NCBI RefSeq assembly: GCF_000299355.1
Contig: NC_018664.1
Coordinates: 2,898,380-2,962,379 of the forward strand
Source: Gottschalkia acidurici 9a
Lineage (GTDB): Bacteria > Bacillota > Clostridia > Tissierellales > Gottschalkiaceae
DNA length: 64,000 bases
Direction of reading: 5' to 3'
This document shows, one piece after another, positions 1 to 7,865 of the stretch (its first letter is position 1; the number at the start of each line of letters is the position of its first letter). The position numbers and the translations under genes are program-made. The notes beneath the pieces were generated by a model. That model did not search any database. It had not been told where the DNA came from and was given only the letters and a program-made list of their open reading frames with translations.

Positions 1-627
1 AATAACTGTACCACTATTTAGAATTGCAATGTTTTCACAAGTTGCTTCAATATCTCCTACAATATGAGTTGAAAGAATAATAATTCTATCCTTTGCTATT
101 TCACATAGTAAGTTTCTAAAACGTATACGTTCTTCAGGATCAAGCCCTGCTGTTGGTTCATCAACTATTAAAACCTTTGGATTATGCATAATAGCTTGTG
201 CAATTCCAAGTCTTCGTTTCATACCTCCTGATAGGGCTTTAACCCTTACTTTTTTACAATCAAGTAAATTAACTTTATCTAATAGTTTTAGAATAATATC
301 TTTTCTTTCATGTTTAGGTATTTCAGATAGTATGCCTAAGTAATCCATAACTTCATAGACTGTCATATTTGGATACATAGAAAAATCTTGTGGCAAATAC
401 CCTATTGTTTTTCTAATATCTTTTGTATTTTCAACTGGAACACCACATATTGTTACTGATCCTTCATTTTTTATTAAAAGTGTAGTAAGTATACGCATAA
501 GAGTGGTTTTACCTGCTCCATTTCTACCAAGCAATCCAAACATCCCGCTTGGTATTTCAAGATTTATATTATCAAGCACTGTTTTCGTACCAAATCTTTT
601 AGTAAGATTAGATATTTTAATCTCCAT
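1..627 (-). CDS. ABC transporter ATP-binding protein (partial, 3' end outside window)
   Basis: The first 209 codons of an ABC ATPase run off the left edge with no stop. The Walker A loop reads GRNGAGKTT near residue 37, the signature is LSGGMKRR, Walker B with the catalytic Glu is VLIVDEPTAGLDP, and the H-loop is STHIVGDIE. A GGGAGGA ribosome site sits 7 nt upstream of the ATG. The domain alone implies a partner permease, presumably encoded just left of the window. It is the third gene of the ECF sigma operon: its start overlaps the stop of the preceding small membrane protein reading frame. An exporter (ABC-2 type) is the usual partner for this layout; the substrate is unknown. Confidence 0.93.
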   Translation of the reverse strand, partial: MEIKISNLTKRFGTKTVLDNINLEIPSGMFGLLGRNGAGKTTLMRILTTLLIKNEGSVTICGVPVENTKDIRKTIGYLPQDFSMYPNMTVYEVMDYLGILSEIPKHERKDIILKLLDKVNLLDCKKVRVKALSGGMKRRLGIAQAIMHNPKVLIVDEPTAGLDPEERIRFRNLLCEIAKDRIIILSTHIVGDIEATCENIAILNSGTVI

Positions 628-897
628 AAATTTTGTCCTCCCATTTATTAATTGATAAGTATTCAAATGTGAAAGTTATAAGTAATGTACCAATTGTTAA
701 AGGATATATTCCATCAGCAATAGACTGTGGGCATAATGCAGTAATCAAAAAAATATTATTGCAAAAGTAGCAATACTTATTGATTTAATAGTAAGTTTTC
801 TATTAAGTTCTTTTGCACGATCTCTCTCAAGTTTTTCACGCTCTAAAGAATCTACCTTTAACCACATCTCTTGTAAAAACTCTTTTTCATTTTTCAT
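617..897 (-). pseudogene. Small sigma-operon membrane protein, frameshifted in a poly-T run
   Basis: From an ATG at 897 that overlaps the end of the sigma gene, the frame reads MKNEKEFLQEMWLKVDSLER, a charged helix, then a hydrophobic start (ISIATFAIIFF), and hits TGA at 745-747. The stop comes at a run of seven T (coding strand, 747-753). Adding one T restores a frame that continues with a second hydrophobic segment and ends in NKWEDKIYGD at 617, overlapping the ABC gene. The restored protein would be about 93 aa with two membrane helices, the size and place of DUF5345-type proteins of such operons. It is either a real frameshift, a phase-variable homopolymer or a sequencing error. Confidence 0.7.
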
Positions 898-1450
898 TCT
901 GCATATTCTCCTTAATATATTTTTGAATATTCTTCCTTGACCTATAAAGGATGATTTTTATTTGTGGCAATGACTTATTCATAATTTCAGAAATTTCTTT
1001 ATAGCTAAATCCATAAATCTCATAAAGGCAAAATGCCATACGATAATTATAATTTAATCTGTCGAGTAACCGTAACGAATATTTTAATCTCTCTTGCTGT
1101 TCCAGTAACTCGTATGGAGTTAAATCTGAACTTGCTATATTAACATCATCTGAACTTATTATATTAGAATCTTTGTTTTTGCGTATAAAGTCTATACACT
1201 TATTTCTTATTACTGCAAATAAGAATGTTTTGAATGTATTTTTAGACTTGTAACTAGTTCTATTTACGTATATGGATGCAAAGCTCTCCTGTACAATATC
1301 CTCTGCCATATAAGCATCCCTTATGAAAGTAAATGCAAATCCAGTTGCTTTTAACCTATGTTTCAAAACAAGCTGCTCAAATGCTTTTTTATCACCATTT
1401 TTAACCTTGTCCATTAATATATTATCTTCACAAATAAATATCACCTCCAT
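887..1450 (-). CDS. RNA polymerase ECF-type sigma factor
   Basis: This 187-aa protein has region 2 (VKNGDKKAFEQLVLKH... AEDIVQESF) at residues 15-60 and a region 4 helix-turn-helix (YKEISEIMNKSLPQIKIILYRSRK) near residues 145-175, the complete two-domain architecture of ECF sigma-70 factors. It should direct RNA polymerase to the promoters of its own operon, which continues with a small membrane protein and an ABC ATPase. The start is uncertain: a perfect GGAGGTGAT ribosome site covers codons 1-4 (1448-1440), so translation may begin at the in-frame ATT at 1435 (8-nt spacing) or at Met13 (1414). No anti-sigma with a zinc finger is visible. Confidence 0.9.
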   Translation of the reverse strand: MEVIFICEDNILMDKVKNGDKKAFEQLVLKHRLKATGFAFTFIRDAYMAEDIVQESFASIYVNRTSYKSKNTFKTFLFAVIRNKCIDFIRKNKDSNIISSDDVNIASSDLTPYELLEQQERLKYSLRLLDRLNYNYRMAFCLYEIYGFSYKEISEIMNKSLPQIKIILYRSRKNIQKYIKENMQNEK

Positions 1451-1560
1451 TCAAATTTAAAATTAGTACATTAATTTTACTCTCCTAATGTTTACACGAA
1501 AAATAATAGAAAAAGTTACACCTAAATTAAAAAATATTTTGATTTGTTTATCTTTACATT

Positions 1561-1616
1561 TATATATAATAAAGAGCATCTACAGTCAATTCTGTAGATG
1601 CTCTTTATTATATATA
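1561..1616 (-). terminator. Long perfect hairpin terminator
   Basis: The arms 1561-1585 and 1592-1616 are perfectly complementary over 25 bp around a 6-nt loop, with A/T-rich outer ends on both sides. It lies just after the stop of the Cys-rich gene at 1659 and separates it from the sigma operon. Confidence 0.85.
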
Positions 1617-1658
1617 AGGGGTGACTATTAAAGCTATATATTCTTAAGATGTATTAAA

Positions 1659-2090
1659 TTATCCTATTCTCATATATTCTTGTTTTATTAACTCTGCAAA
1701 CTCTGGTCTTTCCTTAGACACATTCATTAAGTAAAGAATTGCATTTCCTGGATATGATACTTTACTTTTCAACTGTGTATACTCTAAAGTTCTCCTAGCT
1801 AAAGCTATAACACAGTTCTCATTGTGTTTTTCATTACAGTCCTTACATAATCTACATATGTTAGCTATTCCACTAGCAATTACCTTTTCATCATAATACT
1901 TAAAATCGTCTTTTGGAATTAAGCTTTCTCCGTCAGGTATAAAATATATAGACTTATCCTTGATATTTTTAACAACATAGTCTCCAAATCCAATATTACA
2001 CTTTCTATAACTACATTTTTCTGTCTCTCTCTCAGAGCATTCATTACAAATTTCCCTAATGCTGTTCTCTAAATTATTTAAGTAGTCCAT
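1659..2090 (-). CDS. Cysteine-rich conserved protein of unknown function
   Basis: A 143-aa soluble protein that I do not recognise as a named family. Eight cysteines fall in two clusters: CNEC followed by CSYRKC at residues 15-31, and CRLCKDC followed by C at about residues 80-95. This spacing suggests metal (zinc or Fe-S) binding, but no known finger is matched. No signal peptide or membrane segment is seen. The start is supported by AAGGGG 7 nt upstream. It is monocistronic: a long terminator follows, and the azoreductase gene upstream has its own terminator. The role is open. Confidence 0.75.
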   Translation of the reverse strand: MDYLNNLENSIREICNECSERETEKCSYRKCNIGFGDYVVKNIKDKSIYFIPDGESLIPKDDFKYYDEKVIASGIANICRLCKDCNEKHNENCVIALARRTLEYTQLKSKVSYPGNAILYLMNVSKERPEFAELIKQEYMRIG

Positions 2091-2166
2091 ATTAATACCC
2101 CTTTTCTATGTATTATTTAAATAATTAAATATCGTAAATAAGTTTGGCCTTTAGATTCATTAAATA

Positions 2167-2214
2167 AGATGTAGGTTTTATTATAAGATGTAAATAATTT
2201 TAAAACCTACATCT
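2167..2214 (-). terminator. Terminator of azoreductase gene
   Basis: A 14-bp perfect stem (2167-2180 with 2201-2214) with a 20-nt loop lies 20 bp beyond the azoR stop codon. Confidence 0.7.
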
Positions 2215-2233
2215 ATAAAATAATCCTAAAAAT

Positions 2234-2836
2234 CTAGAAATTTTTTGCTAGTTCTTGTGCTTCTTTAATTGCATCTGATACAACCAATTCAACATTTGTA
2301 TCACTTCTATCCATATCTTCACGTGCAAAAGTAGTAAAATCTCTTATTCCAAGGAACCCAAGAAGTGTTCTTAAGTATCTATCTCCTAATTCAAAATCTG
2401 ATAATGGCTCTTGTGAGTAAGCTCCTCCTCTTGTAACAAAGTGTATAGCTTTTTTTCCTTCACATAATCCAACCGGTCCTTGTGATGTATATTTAAATGT
2501 GATACCACTTACAGTTACGTAATCAAGGTATGCTTTAAGTATTGCTGGAAAGCTCAAATTCCAAAATGGTGCTGAAATTATAAACTTATCTGCTTCAAGG
2601 AATTGATATGCGTATTTCAACACTGGATAATTCTTACCTTCGCCAGGCTTAACATTATGGAGAGCAACATCTTCTTCTGTTAGGAAACCCATATTTTCTT
2701 TGTATAGGTCTAATACTATAATCTCATCATTAGGATGACTTTCTCTATATGATTCAACAAAGCTGTCAGAAATTCTAAAAGTTCTTGATGCTCCTTCGGG
2801 TTTAGCATTTGCTTTGATATAAATTACCTTACTCAT
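2234..2836 (-). CDS. azoR: FMN-dependent NADH-azoreductase
   Basis: This 200-aa protein matches the AzoR branch of the flavodoxin-fold quinone reductases. The N-terminal strand and phosphate loop (VIYIKANAKPEGASRTFRIS) bind FMN, PFWNLSFPAILKAYLDYV is the conserved substrate/dimer segment at residues 93-110, and FVTRGGAYS near 133-141 is the second flavin loop. It should reduce quinones and azo compounds with NADH in two-electron steps, guarding against electrophile stress. AAGGAGATG lies 7 nt before the ATG. It is divergent from an HxlR regulator, the classic arrangement in which quinone- or diamide-sensing HxlR proteins control the reductase. Confidence 0.93.
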   Translation of the reverse strand: MSKVIYIKANAKPEGASRTFRISDSFVESYRESHPNDEIIVLDLYKENMGFLTEEDVALHNVKPGEGKNYPVLKYAYQFLEADKFIISAPFWNLSFPAILKAYLDYVTVSGITFKYTSQGPVGLCEGKKAIHFVTRGGAYSQEPLSDFELGDRYLRTLLGFLGIRDFTTFAREDMDRSDTNVELVVSDAIKEAQELAKNF

Positions 2837-2986
2837 TTTTTACATCTCCTTATTTAATAATATTTTTTACTCATTACTAGTTTTGTTTTTTACAATATTA
2901 TTTATTCTTTTAAAAAATTAACTATTTGCTATAATATGATAATATATATTAAATATCTTTTTGGCAATTAGGCACTTTTTAGTTAT

Positions 2987-3019
2987 ATAGTACCCTAAAA
3001 GATACTATTAGAGAGGTGG
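2987..3019 (+). promoter_or_regulatory. Candidate HxlR operator and ribosome site between azoR and hxlR
   Basis: The 174-bp divergent spacer has an inverted repeat ATAGTA (2987-2992) and TACTAT (3003-3008) with a 10-bp gap, directly before the ribosome site GAGAGGTGG (3011-3019). HxlR dimers bind such short dyads next to promoters. The binding assignment is inference. Confidence 0.35.
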
Positions 3020-3024
3020 TTAGA

Positions 3025-3420
3025 ATGACAGATTGTGTGAAGAAACATGAAGAATGCTATATGAGAGAGCACTGCTTGAAGTATGACATTTGCCCTATGA
3101 CCTTAGTTCAAAGAATACTTTCAGGAAAATGGAAGATATTAATTTTATGGTATCTAAGCTATAAGGAATTAAGATTTATGGAAATTAAGAGAAAGCTTCC
3201 AAATGTTACTCAAAAAATGGTTACTCAACAGCTAAGAGGTCTCGAAGAAGATAAGCTTATATACAGAAAAGTATTTCCAGTTGTTCCTCCAAAAGTTGAA
3301 TATGGATTAACAGATCTAGGAAAAAAAATAATCCCTATCTTAGAAATGATGCATAAGTTTGGAGCTGGATATTTAGAAGATAATTTTGATAATGTAGCCT
3401 ACGAGGATAGCCTAGAGTAA
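3025..3420 (+). CDS. HxlR family transcriptional regulator
   Basis: A 131-aa winged-helix protein. The HxlR signature is clear: CPMTLVQRILSGKWKILILWYL at about residues 23-44, then LRFMEIKRKLPNVTQKMVTQQLRGLEEDKLIYRKVFPVVPPKVEYGLTDLG. The start is the ATG at 3025, six nt after GAGAGGTGG; a GTG at 3016 lies inside that site. Cysteines cluster at the N-terminus (C4, C11, C17, C23), and the Cys immediately before PMT is the conserved redox-sensing Cys of YodB/QorR-type members. It most likely represses the divergent azoreductase gene and itself until oxidised or alkylated. Confidence 0.93.
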   Translation: MTDCVKKHEECYMREHCLKYDICPMTLVQRILSGKWKILILWYLSYKELRFMEIKRKLPNVTQKMVTQQLRGLEEDKLIYRKVFPVVPPKVEYGLTDLGKKIIPILEMMHKFGAGYLEDNFDNVAYEDSLE

Positions 3421-3426
3421 ATGTAT

Positions 3427-3469
3427 ATACAAAAGCCCCTTAATTTATAAATTAAAGGGCTTTTTGTAT
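3427..3469 (+). terminator. Terminator of hxlR
   Basis: ATACAAAAGCCCC pairs with GGGCTTTTTGTAT through an A/T stem with one mismatch, followed by T-rich sequence, 7 bp after the stop. Confidence 0.8.
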
Positions 3470-3527
3470 AAGTTTATAGTAACAATTGATACTCTTTTAT
3501 CTAATATTAAATCTTCATTAAATATGC

Positions 3528-4472
3528 TTAAAAGTTATTATCGCCAATAATCTCTTTTCTATATTTTTCTGCCTCATCTGATAATTTATAACCTGTTTTG
3601 CTCAATATATCCATGTAGTTTCTTAGCATCTGAATAGTACCGCTTTCTTCATTACTTTTTAGTATATCTAAGTATATATTCTTTGCATTTTCATCTATCA
3701 TTCCTGAATCATAACTAAAAAGAGGAGTATTATTTGCACCGTAAAGCATAAAAGTAAGATATCTCTTTTTTAATTCCTCTATTTCGGATGATTTTACTGA
3801 ATTCTCATGATTCTTAAGAAATCTTTCTTGATCCAAGGTTCTAGATACAATTTCATCCCAACCAATAATAAGAGCAGCATCTTTTACAGGAACTTTATTA
3901 GATTCCGCAGCCATAATATCAATATAGTCTTTTAAGTCATCTGTTACGTTTGAGCTATATTTTTTGTAGTATTCATAGTTAATAATAGGAAAATACATTC
4001 CTTCTGCAGTTTCAACTTTATATCCACTATCTCTTGTTTTTATTAAAATATTTTTAAGATCATTATCTTGTATATCTTCAACTTTACTTAAATCTAAATC
4101 AGGATTATATATACTATTTATTTTTCTTTGAACTTCTTCACTTCTATAGTATTTCTCCTCAAAAGTCGTTAAATTATTTTTCTGAATTTTTTCAAGCTCA
4201 TTAATCATTATAGTTAAGTTTTCTTTCGAAATATTAGAAGCATTTTTATCAATAAATTTAATTATAGTATCAGCTTCTGAATCACTTTTTAAGAGATTGT
4301 CAAAATCAAGCATTATCTTTTTTTGATTATCCGCTTGTACATCCGTTTTCTTCTTTTCTTCGTCTTTAACATTACCATTATTCTTCACACACCCAGCCAT
4401 TAAACTCATTCCTAATGCTAGTAATATAAGTGTTAAGCGTAAGAATACTTTTCTATTAAGTATATTTATCAT
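3528..4472 (-). CDS. Putative lipoprotein of unknown function
   Basis: From the ATG at 4472 (AAAGGAG 7 nt upstream) the 314-aa product begins with a lipoprotein signal ending LMAGC, so Cys28 should be lipidated and the protein held on the outer face of the membrane. A Lys/Asp-rich linker follows, then an all-alpha region with no family I recognise. A longer in-frame start at 4511 lacks a ribosome site. It lies downstream of the aminopropyltransferase operon but is separated by a hairpin, so it is probably transcribed alone. Confidence 0.75.
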   Translation of the reverse strand: MINILNRKVFLRLTLILLALGMSLMAGCVKNNGNVKDEEKKKTDVQADNQKKIMLDFDNLLKSDSEADTIIKFIDKNASNISKENLTIMINELEKIQKNNLTTFEEKYYRSEEVQRKINSIYNPDLDLSKVEDIQDNDLKNILIKTRDSGYKVETAEGMYFPIINYEYYKKYSSNVTDDLKDYIDIMAAESNKVPVKDAALIIGWDEIVSRTLDQERFLKNHENSVKSSEIEELKKRYLTFMLYGANNTPLFSYDSGMIDENAKNIYLDILKSNEESGTIQMLRNYMDILSKTGYKLSDEAEKYRKEIIGDNNF

Positions 4473-4586
4473 AGTAAATTCTCCTTTATCACAGTTTATG
4501 ATACTATTCACTATACTAATTATAACATGAAATATTTGAGTCTTACTTTTACAATTTCATTTCTAAGAGAAAAATATCTACTTTAT

Positions 4587-4622
4587 ATTTATTATAGCCT
4601 TTATAGTCTATAATAAATATAT
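4587..4622 (-). terminator. Hairpin after aminopropyltransferase operon
   Basis: A 13-bp perfect inverted repeat (4587-4599 with 4610-4622, 10-nt loop) lies 17 bp past the stop of the upstream operon; T-rich sequence follows on the minus strand. Confidence 0.55.
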
Positions 4623-4639
4623 TATTGCTTAAGACACAC

Positions 4640-6166
4640 TTACCTCCATGCATTCACAGCGTCTAAATAATACTTTAATAGCTGAGGCTTTACTAGTGTA
4701 TTCGTTGTTATTTCGTTCTTGTTAACTATTTCATCTTTACTAAATTTAAATAATCCATCTATCGCTTCATCATTTAAAAACTTAGTTTCTATATCTAGTT
4801 TAATATGCTTAGTATCCATAGGTATTTTAGTAGCTAATTGAAATCCCCAGTCTCCAAAAGTTGGTACTTCTACATGATATGGAGTCACATTAAATCCTTC
4901 TTCCTCTATAGTTTTATTTATACACCAATATGCTTCTTTTGCATAGTATGGACTTGTTGACTGAACTGACATAGCTCCTTCATTGGATAGAATATTTCCA
5001 CATAGTCTATAAAATACATTAGTATATAGCTTATTTAGACTTTCGTTGTTAGGATCAGGTAAGTCTACTATTATAACATCATAAATTTCTTTACATCGCT
5101 CGATAAAGTTAAATGCATCATCATATATAAGTTCTACCTTTTCATTACTCAATGAGTTGTTATTTATTTTTGTTATATGCTTATTGCTCATACTTAGCTT
5201 TACCATCTCTTCATCCAAATCAACTAGTGTAATTTTTTTAACCTCTGGATACTTCAGCACCTCCCTAACAGCTAGTCCATCTCCACCTCCTAGTATAAGA
5301 ACCTTTTCTGCTCTCTTAGCTACATTCATTGGTATATGTACTAATGATTCATGGTATCTATATTCATCACTAGCTGAGAACTGTATATTGCCATCTATAA
5401 ATACTCTTAAATCATCCTTGTGTTTTGTAACTACAATGTTTTGATACTTTGTTTGTTGTGATAAAATTACTTTATCTCTATATAGTTTTCCCTCTATGGA
5501 ATTAGCTATGTTATCAGAGAATATTACTCCACTAATCATTACTGCTAGTATTGATATAGTTATTACCTTAAAACCTATTATATTTTTAATATATTCTTTA
5601 TATCTATAAACTATAACCAATGAAACGACTATATTTAAAGATCCTACCAAAAAAGCCGTAGTGAAATATCCTAGATTAGGAAGTAAAACTAGTGGAAAAG
5701 CTATAGATCCTATTAAACCTCCTATATAATCGAAGCTAAATATAGTGGATAGTGTTATTCTTAAGTTATTTGTATTATCTTCTATAATCCTTGTTAATAT
5801 TGGTATTTCAAATCCTACAAAAGTTCCTATGAGGATTATTTCTATGTACATTATCAGTTCATAGCTCTCAATATAAATATTTGATAGAAATAGTATTAAT
5901 GTACTTATTCCTCCTAATACTCCTACACCTATTTCTACAGCAACGAACCAATCAAAAAGGTTTGTCTTAATGTATTTAGATAAATATGATCCTAATCCCA
6001 TAGCGCTCATATATAACCCTATTGTTATTGAAAATTGCTTTATACTATCTCCAACTAAAAAAGAACTGATTGAGCTAATCAATACCTCATAAATAATTGA
6101 ACATCCTGAGATTATTAAAGTTGTTAACATCAATACTTTATAGTTAAATGTCTTGACCTTATTCAT
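4640..6166 (-). CDS. Membrane-anchored spermidine synthase-like aminopropyltransferase
   Basis: The 508-aa protein has about seven membrane helices in residues 1-220, then a Rossmann methyltransferase-like SpeE domain. The decarboxy-AdoMet site reads ILGGGDGLAVREVLKYPEV and VTLVDLDEEM; the catalytic region reads YDDAFNFI and IIVDLPDPNNES, in which the Asp pair matches the gate-keeper of polyamine aminopropyltransferases. The start is Met at 6166, 6 nt after AGGTG. Soluble SpeE is about 280 aa, so the membrane half is an addition seen in a distinct subfamily. It closes an operon with DUF4178/DUF4247 and DUF350 genes, so it probably modifies a membrane-associated target rather than making free spermidine; no SpeD or ADC partner is nearby. 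Confidence 0.88.
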   Translation of the reverse strand: MNKVKTFNYKVLMLTTLIISGCSIIYEVLISSISSFLVGDSIKQFSITIGLYMSAMGLGSYLSKYIKTNLFDWFVAVEIGVGVLGGISTLILFLSNIYIESYELIMYIEIILIGTFVGFEIPILTRIIEDNTNNLRITLSTIFSFDYIGGLIGSIAFPLVLLPNLGYFTTAFLVGSLNIVVSLVIVYRYKEYIKNIIGFKVITISILAVMISGVIFSDNIANSIEGKLYRDKVILSQQTKYQNIVVTKHKDDLRVFIDGNIQFSASDEYRYHESLVHIPMNVAKRAEKVLILGGGDGLAVREVLKYPEVKKITLVDLDEEMVKLSMSNKHITKINNNSLSNEKVELIYDDAFNFIERCKEIYDVIIVDLPDPNNESLNKLYTNVFYRLCGNILSNEGAMSVQSTSPYYAKEAYWCINKTIEEEGFNVTPYHVEVPTFGDWGFQLATKIPMDTKHIKLDIETKFLNDEAIDGLFKFSKDEIVNKNEITTNTLVKPQLLKYYLDAVNAWR

Positions 6167-6187
6167 TTGCATCACCTATGTTGTCAT

Positions 6188-6610
6188 TTAATAAATAGCA
6201 CCACTTATTACTATTGATATTCCTATGAATAGTCCCATGACCATCAATCCTGCCGCAGGGTTACTATCCTCTATTTCTTTGTTTAAATTATATTTTTTAT
6301 TTATTGCCTGCATAGCCAAATATCCTAATATGCATATACCGATTCCAATAAAGAAATATATTATTGTACTAGCTATTCCTTCTAATAACGTAGTTGTTGT
6401 TTCCACTATTTCTAGTGATATTATGGCACTCTTTAAAATTATGCCTACTCCAATATATATACCTGCCGTTATATAACCCACAGCGACATTTCTATTTTTT
6501 ATTTCAGTTGGAAAATGACATGGTATAACCAAGTCAACTAGAAAAGTTCCTAGACTCATTAAAGTTATTCCTATGCCACAATATATTATAGTATTTATTA
6601 TATCTTGCAA
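6188..6610 (-). CDS. DUF350 family membrane protein
   Basis: A 140-aa protein with four predicted membrane helices arranged as two similar halves (IIYCGIGITLMSLGTFLVDLV and IIYFFIGIGICILGYLAMQAI), the internal duplication typical of DUF350 (YjfL-like). The start is TTG at 6610 with AAAGGAG 8 nt upstream. It sits 12 bp before the aminopropyltransferase start and 17 bp after the DUF4178 gene, so the three are one operon. DUF350 proteins recur beside polyamine-transferase and PspA-like genes in envelope-stress clusters; biochemical function is unknown. Confidence 0.85.
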   Translation of the reverse strand: MQDIINTIIYCGIGITLMSLGTFLVDLVIPCHFPTEIKNRNVAVGYITAGIYIGVGIILKSAIISLEIVETTTTLLEGIASTIIYFFIGIGICILGYLAMQAINKKYNLNKEIEDSNPAAGLMVMGLFIGISIVISGAIY

Positions 6611-6627
6611 TTGTAAAACTCCTTTCT

Positions 6628-7692
6628 TTATTTACCTGAACTAATGCCACCACCTGATGATAGTCTAGAGTTCACACTACTTTGCTTTATACTATCAGAG
6701 TATGTTTTATATCTATTTTGATTTTGGTTAGATGCTTTGTTATTATAGTATCCTCTATAATATCTATTTGCTGTATGACTGCCTCTATAAAGAGTGTTTC
6801 TACTTGAATATACATACTCTCTTGAACTTACCTGTAACAATGTCCTTGTATCTTCACTTAAATAGATTAATGCCATTTCATCTGTCGTAATTATTACTAC
6901 CGTACCATCTTCCTCACTCTCTTGAACATTCTCTACATCTCCTTGCAGTTCGTCTATCAGTAACTTAGCTACCTCCTCTATCTTTTTATTTATTGAGTAT
7001 ACATCAGCCTTCTTGCTATTGTCCATGTCTGAAGTCACAGAGGTCTCGTACTGAAAGTTACTGTTTGATTCTATAACCTTAGATAGTCTTCTATCTTGAT
7101 CATCAGAATCTGAAAGTATTGATACTACAAAAATTATTAAAATAATTGCAATTGTAATGCCTAAGTTTTTTTTATCTTCTTTGTGCTCATTAGATTTATT
7201 TATTCTATCTAATATATCTTTATTTTGTTTAGCATTAAATTTCGAGTCTAACTTCTTTATGTCATCCTTGTCTATATAGTGTCCTTTTGAAAATTCATCA
7301 TCAGAACCCCATCTTTCTCCTGATATTAATAACTCTTCTGTACTGTCCTCATATTCTTTATATGACACTATTTCATCTATATCTACATCTACATTTCCAC
7401 CATAGTCTAATACCCTTGCTGAGCTACTATCTACATTTCTATATCCAATAGATTTAATATTTTCTTCTAAAAACTCTTCACTATATGACTCTTCCTTATA
7501 TACAGCATATTCATCATTTAATCTATCAACACTCAGCCATCTTATCTGAGATCTTTCTTTTGACCTTAGCTTATATTCAATCCATCTTGTACCATCAAAG
7601 TCTTCAAATAGTATGTAGCCATCTACGACAAATCTGACCCCATTGAGTATAATTTCACTATCTATATCTAGTGATAAATTATCATTTATCAT
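6628..7692 (-). CDS. DUF4178 domain protein with DUF4247-like C-terminus
   Basis: The N-terminal 70 residues (LNGVRFVVDGYILFEDFDGTRWIEYKL... IRWLSVDR) fit the small beta-barrel-like DUF4178. One membrane helix lies at about residues 177-195 (GITIAIILIIFVVSIL). The external or lumenal part has an alpha/beta region resembling DUF4247 and ends in a low-complexity, Tyr/Asn/Ser-rich tail closing with SSGGGISSGK. It is the first gene of the three-gene operon. In other Firmicutes DUF4178 and DUF4247 are separate proteins in the same neighbourhood, so this looks like a fusion. The Gly-Lys tail could be an acceptor for the aminopropyltransferase; that is speculation. Confidence 0.75.
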   Translation of the reverse strand: MINDNLSLDIDSEIILNGVRFVVDGYILFEDFDGTRWIEYKLRSKERSQIRWLSVDRLNDEYAVYKEESYSEEFLEENIKSIGYRNVDSSSARVLDYGGNVDVDIDEIVSYKEYEDSTEELLISGERWGSDDEFSKGHYIDKDDIKKLDSKFNAKQNKDILDRINKSNEHKEDKKNLGITIAIILIIFVVSILSDSDDQDRRLSKVIESNSNFQYETSVTSDMDNSKKADVYSINKKIEEVAKLLIDELQGDVENVQESEEDGTVVIITTDEMALIYLSEDTRTLLQVSSREYVYSSRNTLYRGSHTANRYYRGYYNNKASNQNQNRYKTYSDSIKQSSVNSRLSSGGGISSGK

Positions 7693-7835
7693 TCTGTCTT
7701 ACCTACCTTTTTATTGTCTTTCTTTATTATAGTTTTCTAGTAAAATTATATCACAAATTAAACTTATTACCTTTTATTTTTATATTTCTATTCACTTACT
7801 TTACTATCTAAGAAATCATCCATCAATAAAAAGTA

Positions 7836-7861
7836 AGCCTATCGATAAATATCGATAGGCT
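7836..7861 (-). terminator. Terminator of bclA
   Basis: AGCCTATCGATA pairs perfectly with TATCGATAGGCT over 12 bp, followed on the minus strand by TTACTTTTTATT, 4 bp past the bclA stop. Confidence 0.88.
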
Positions 7862-7865
7862 ATTT

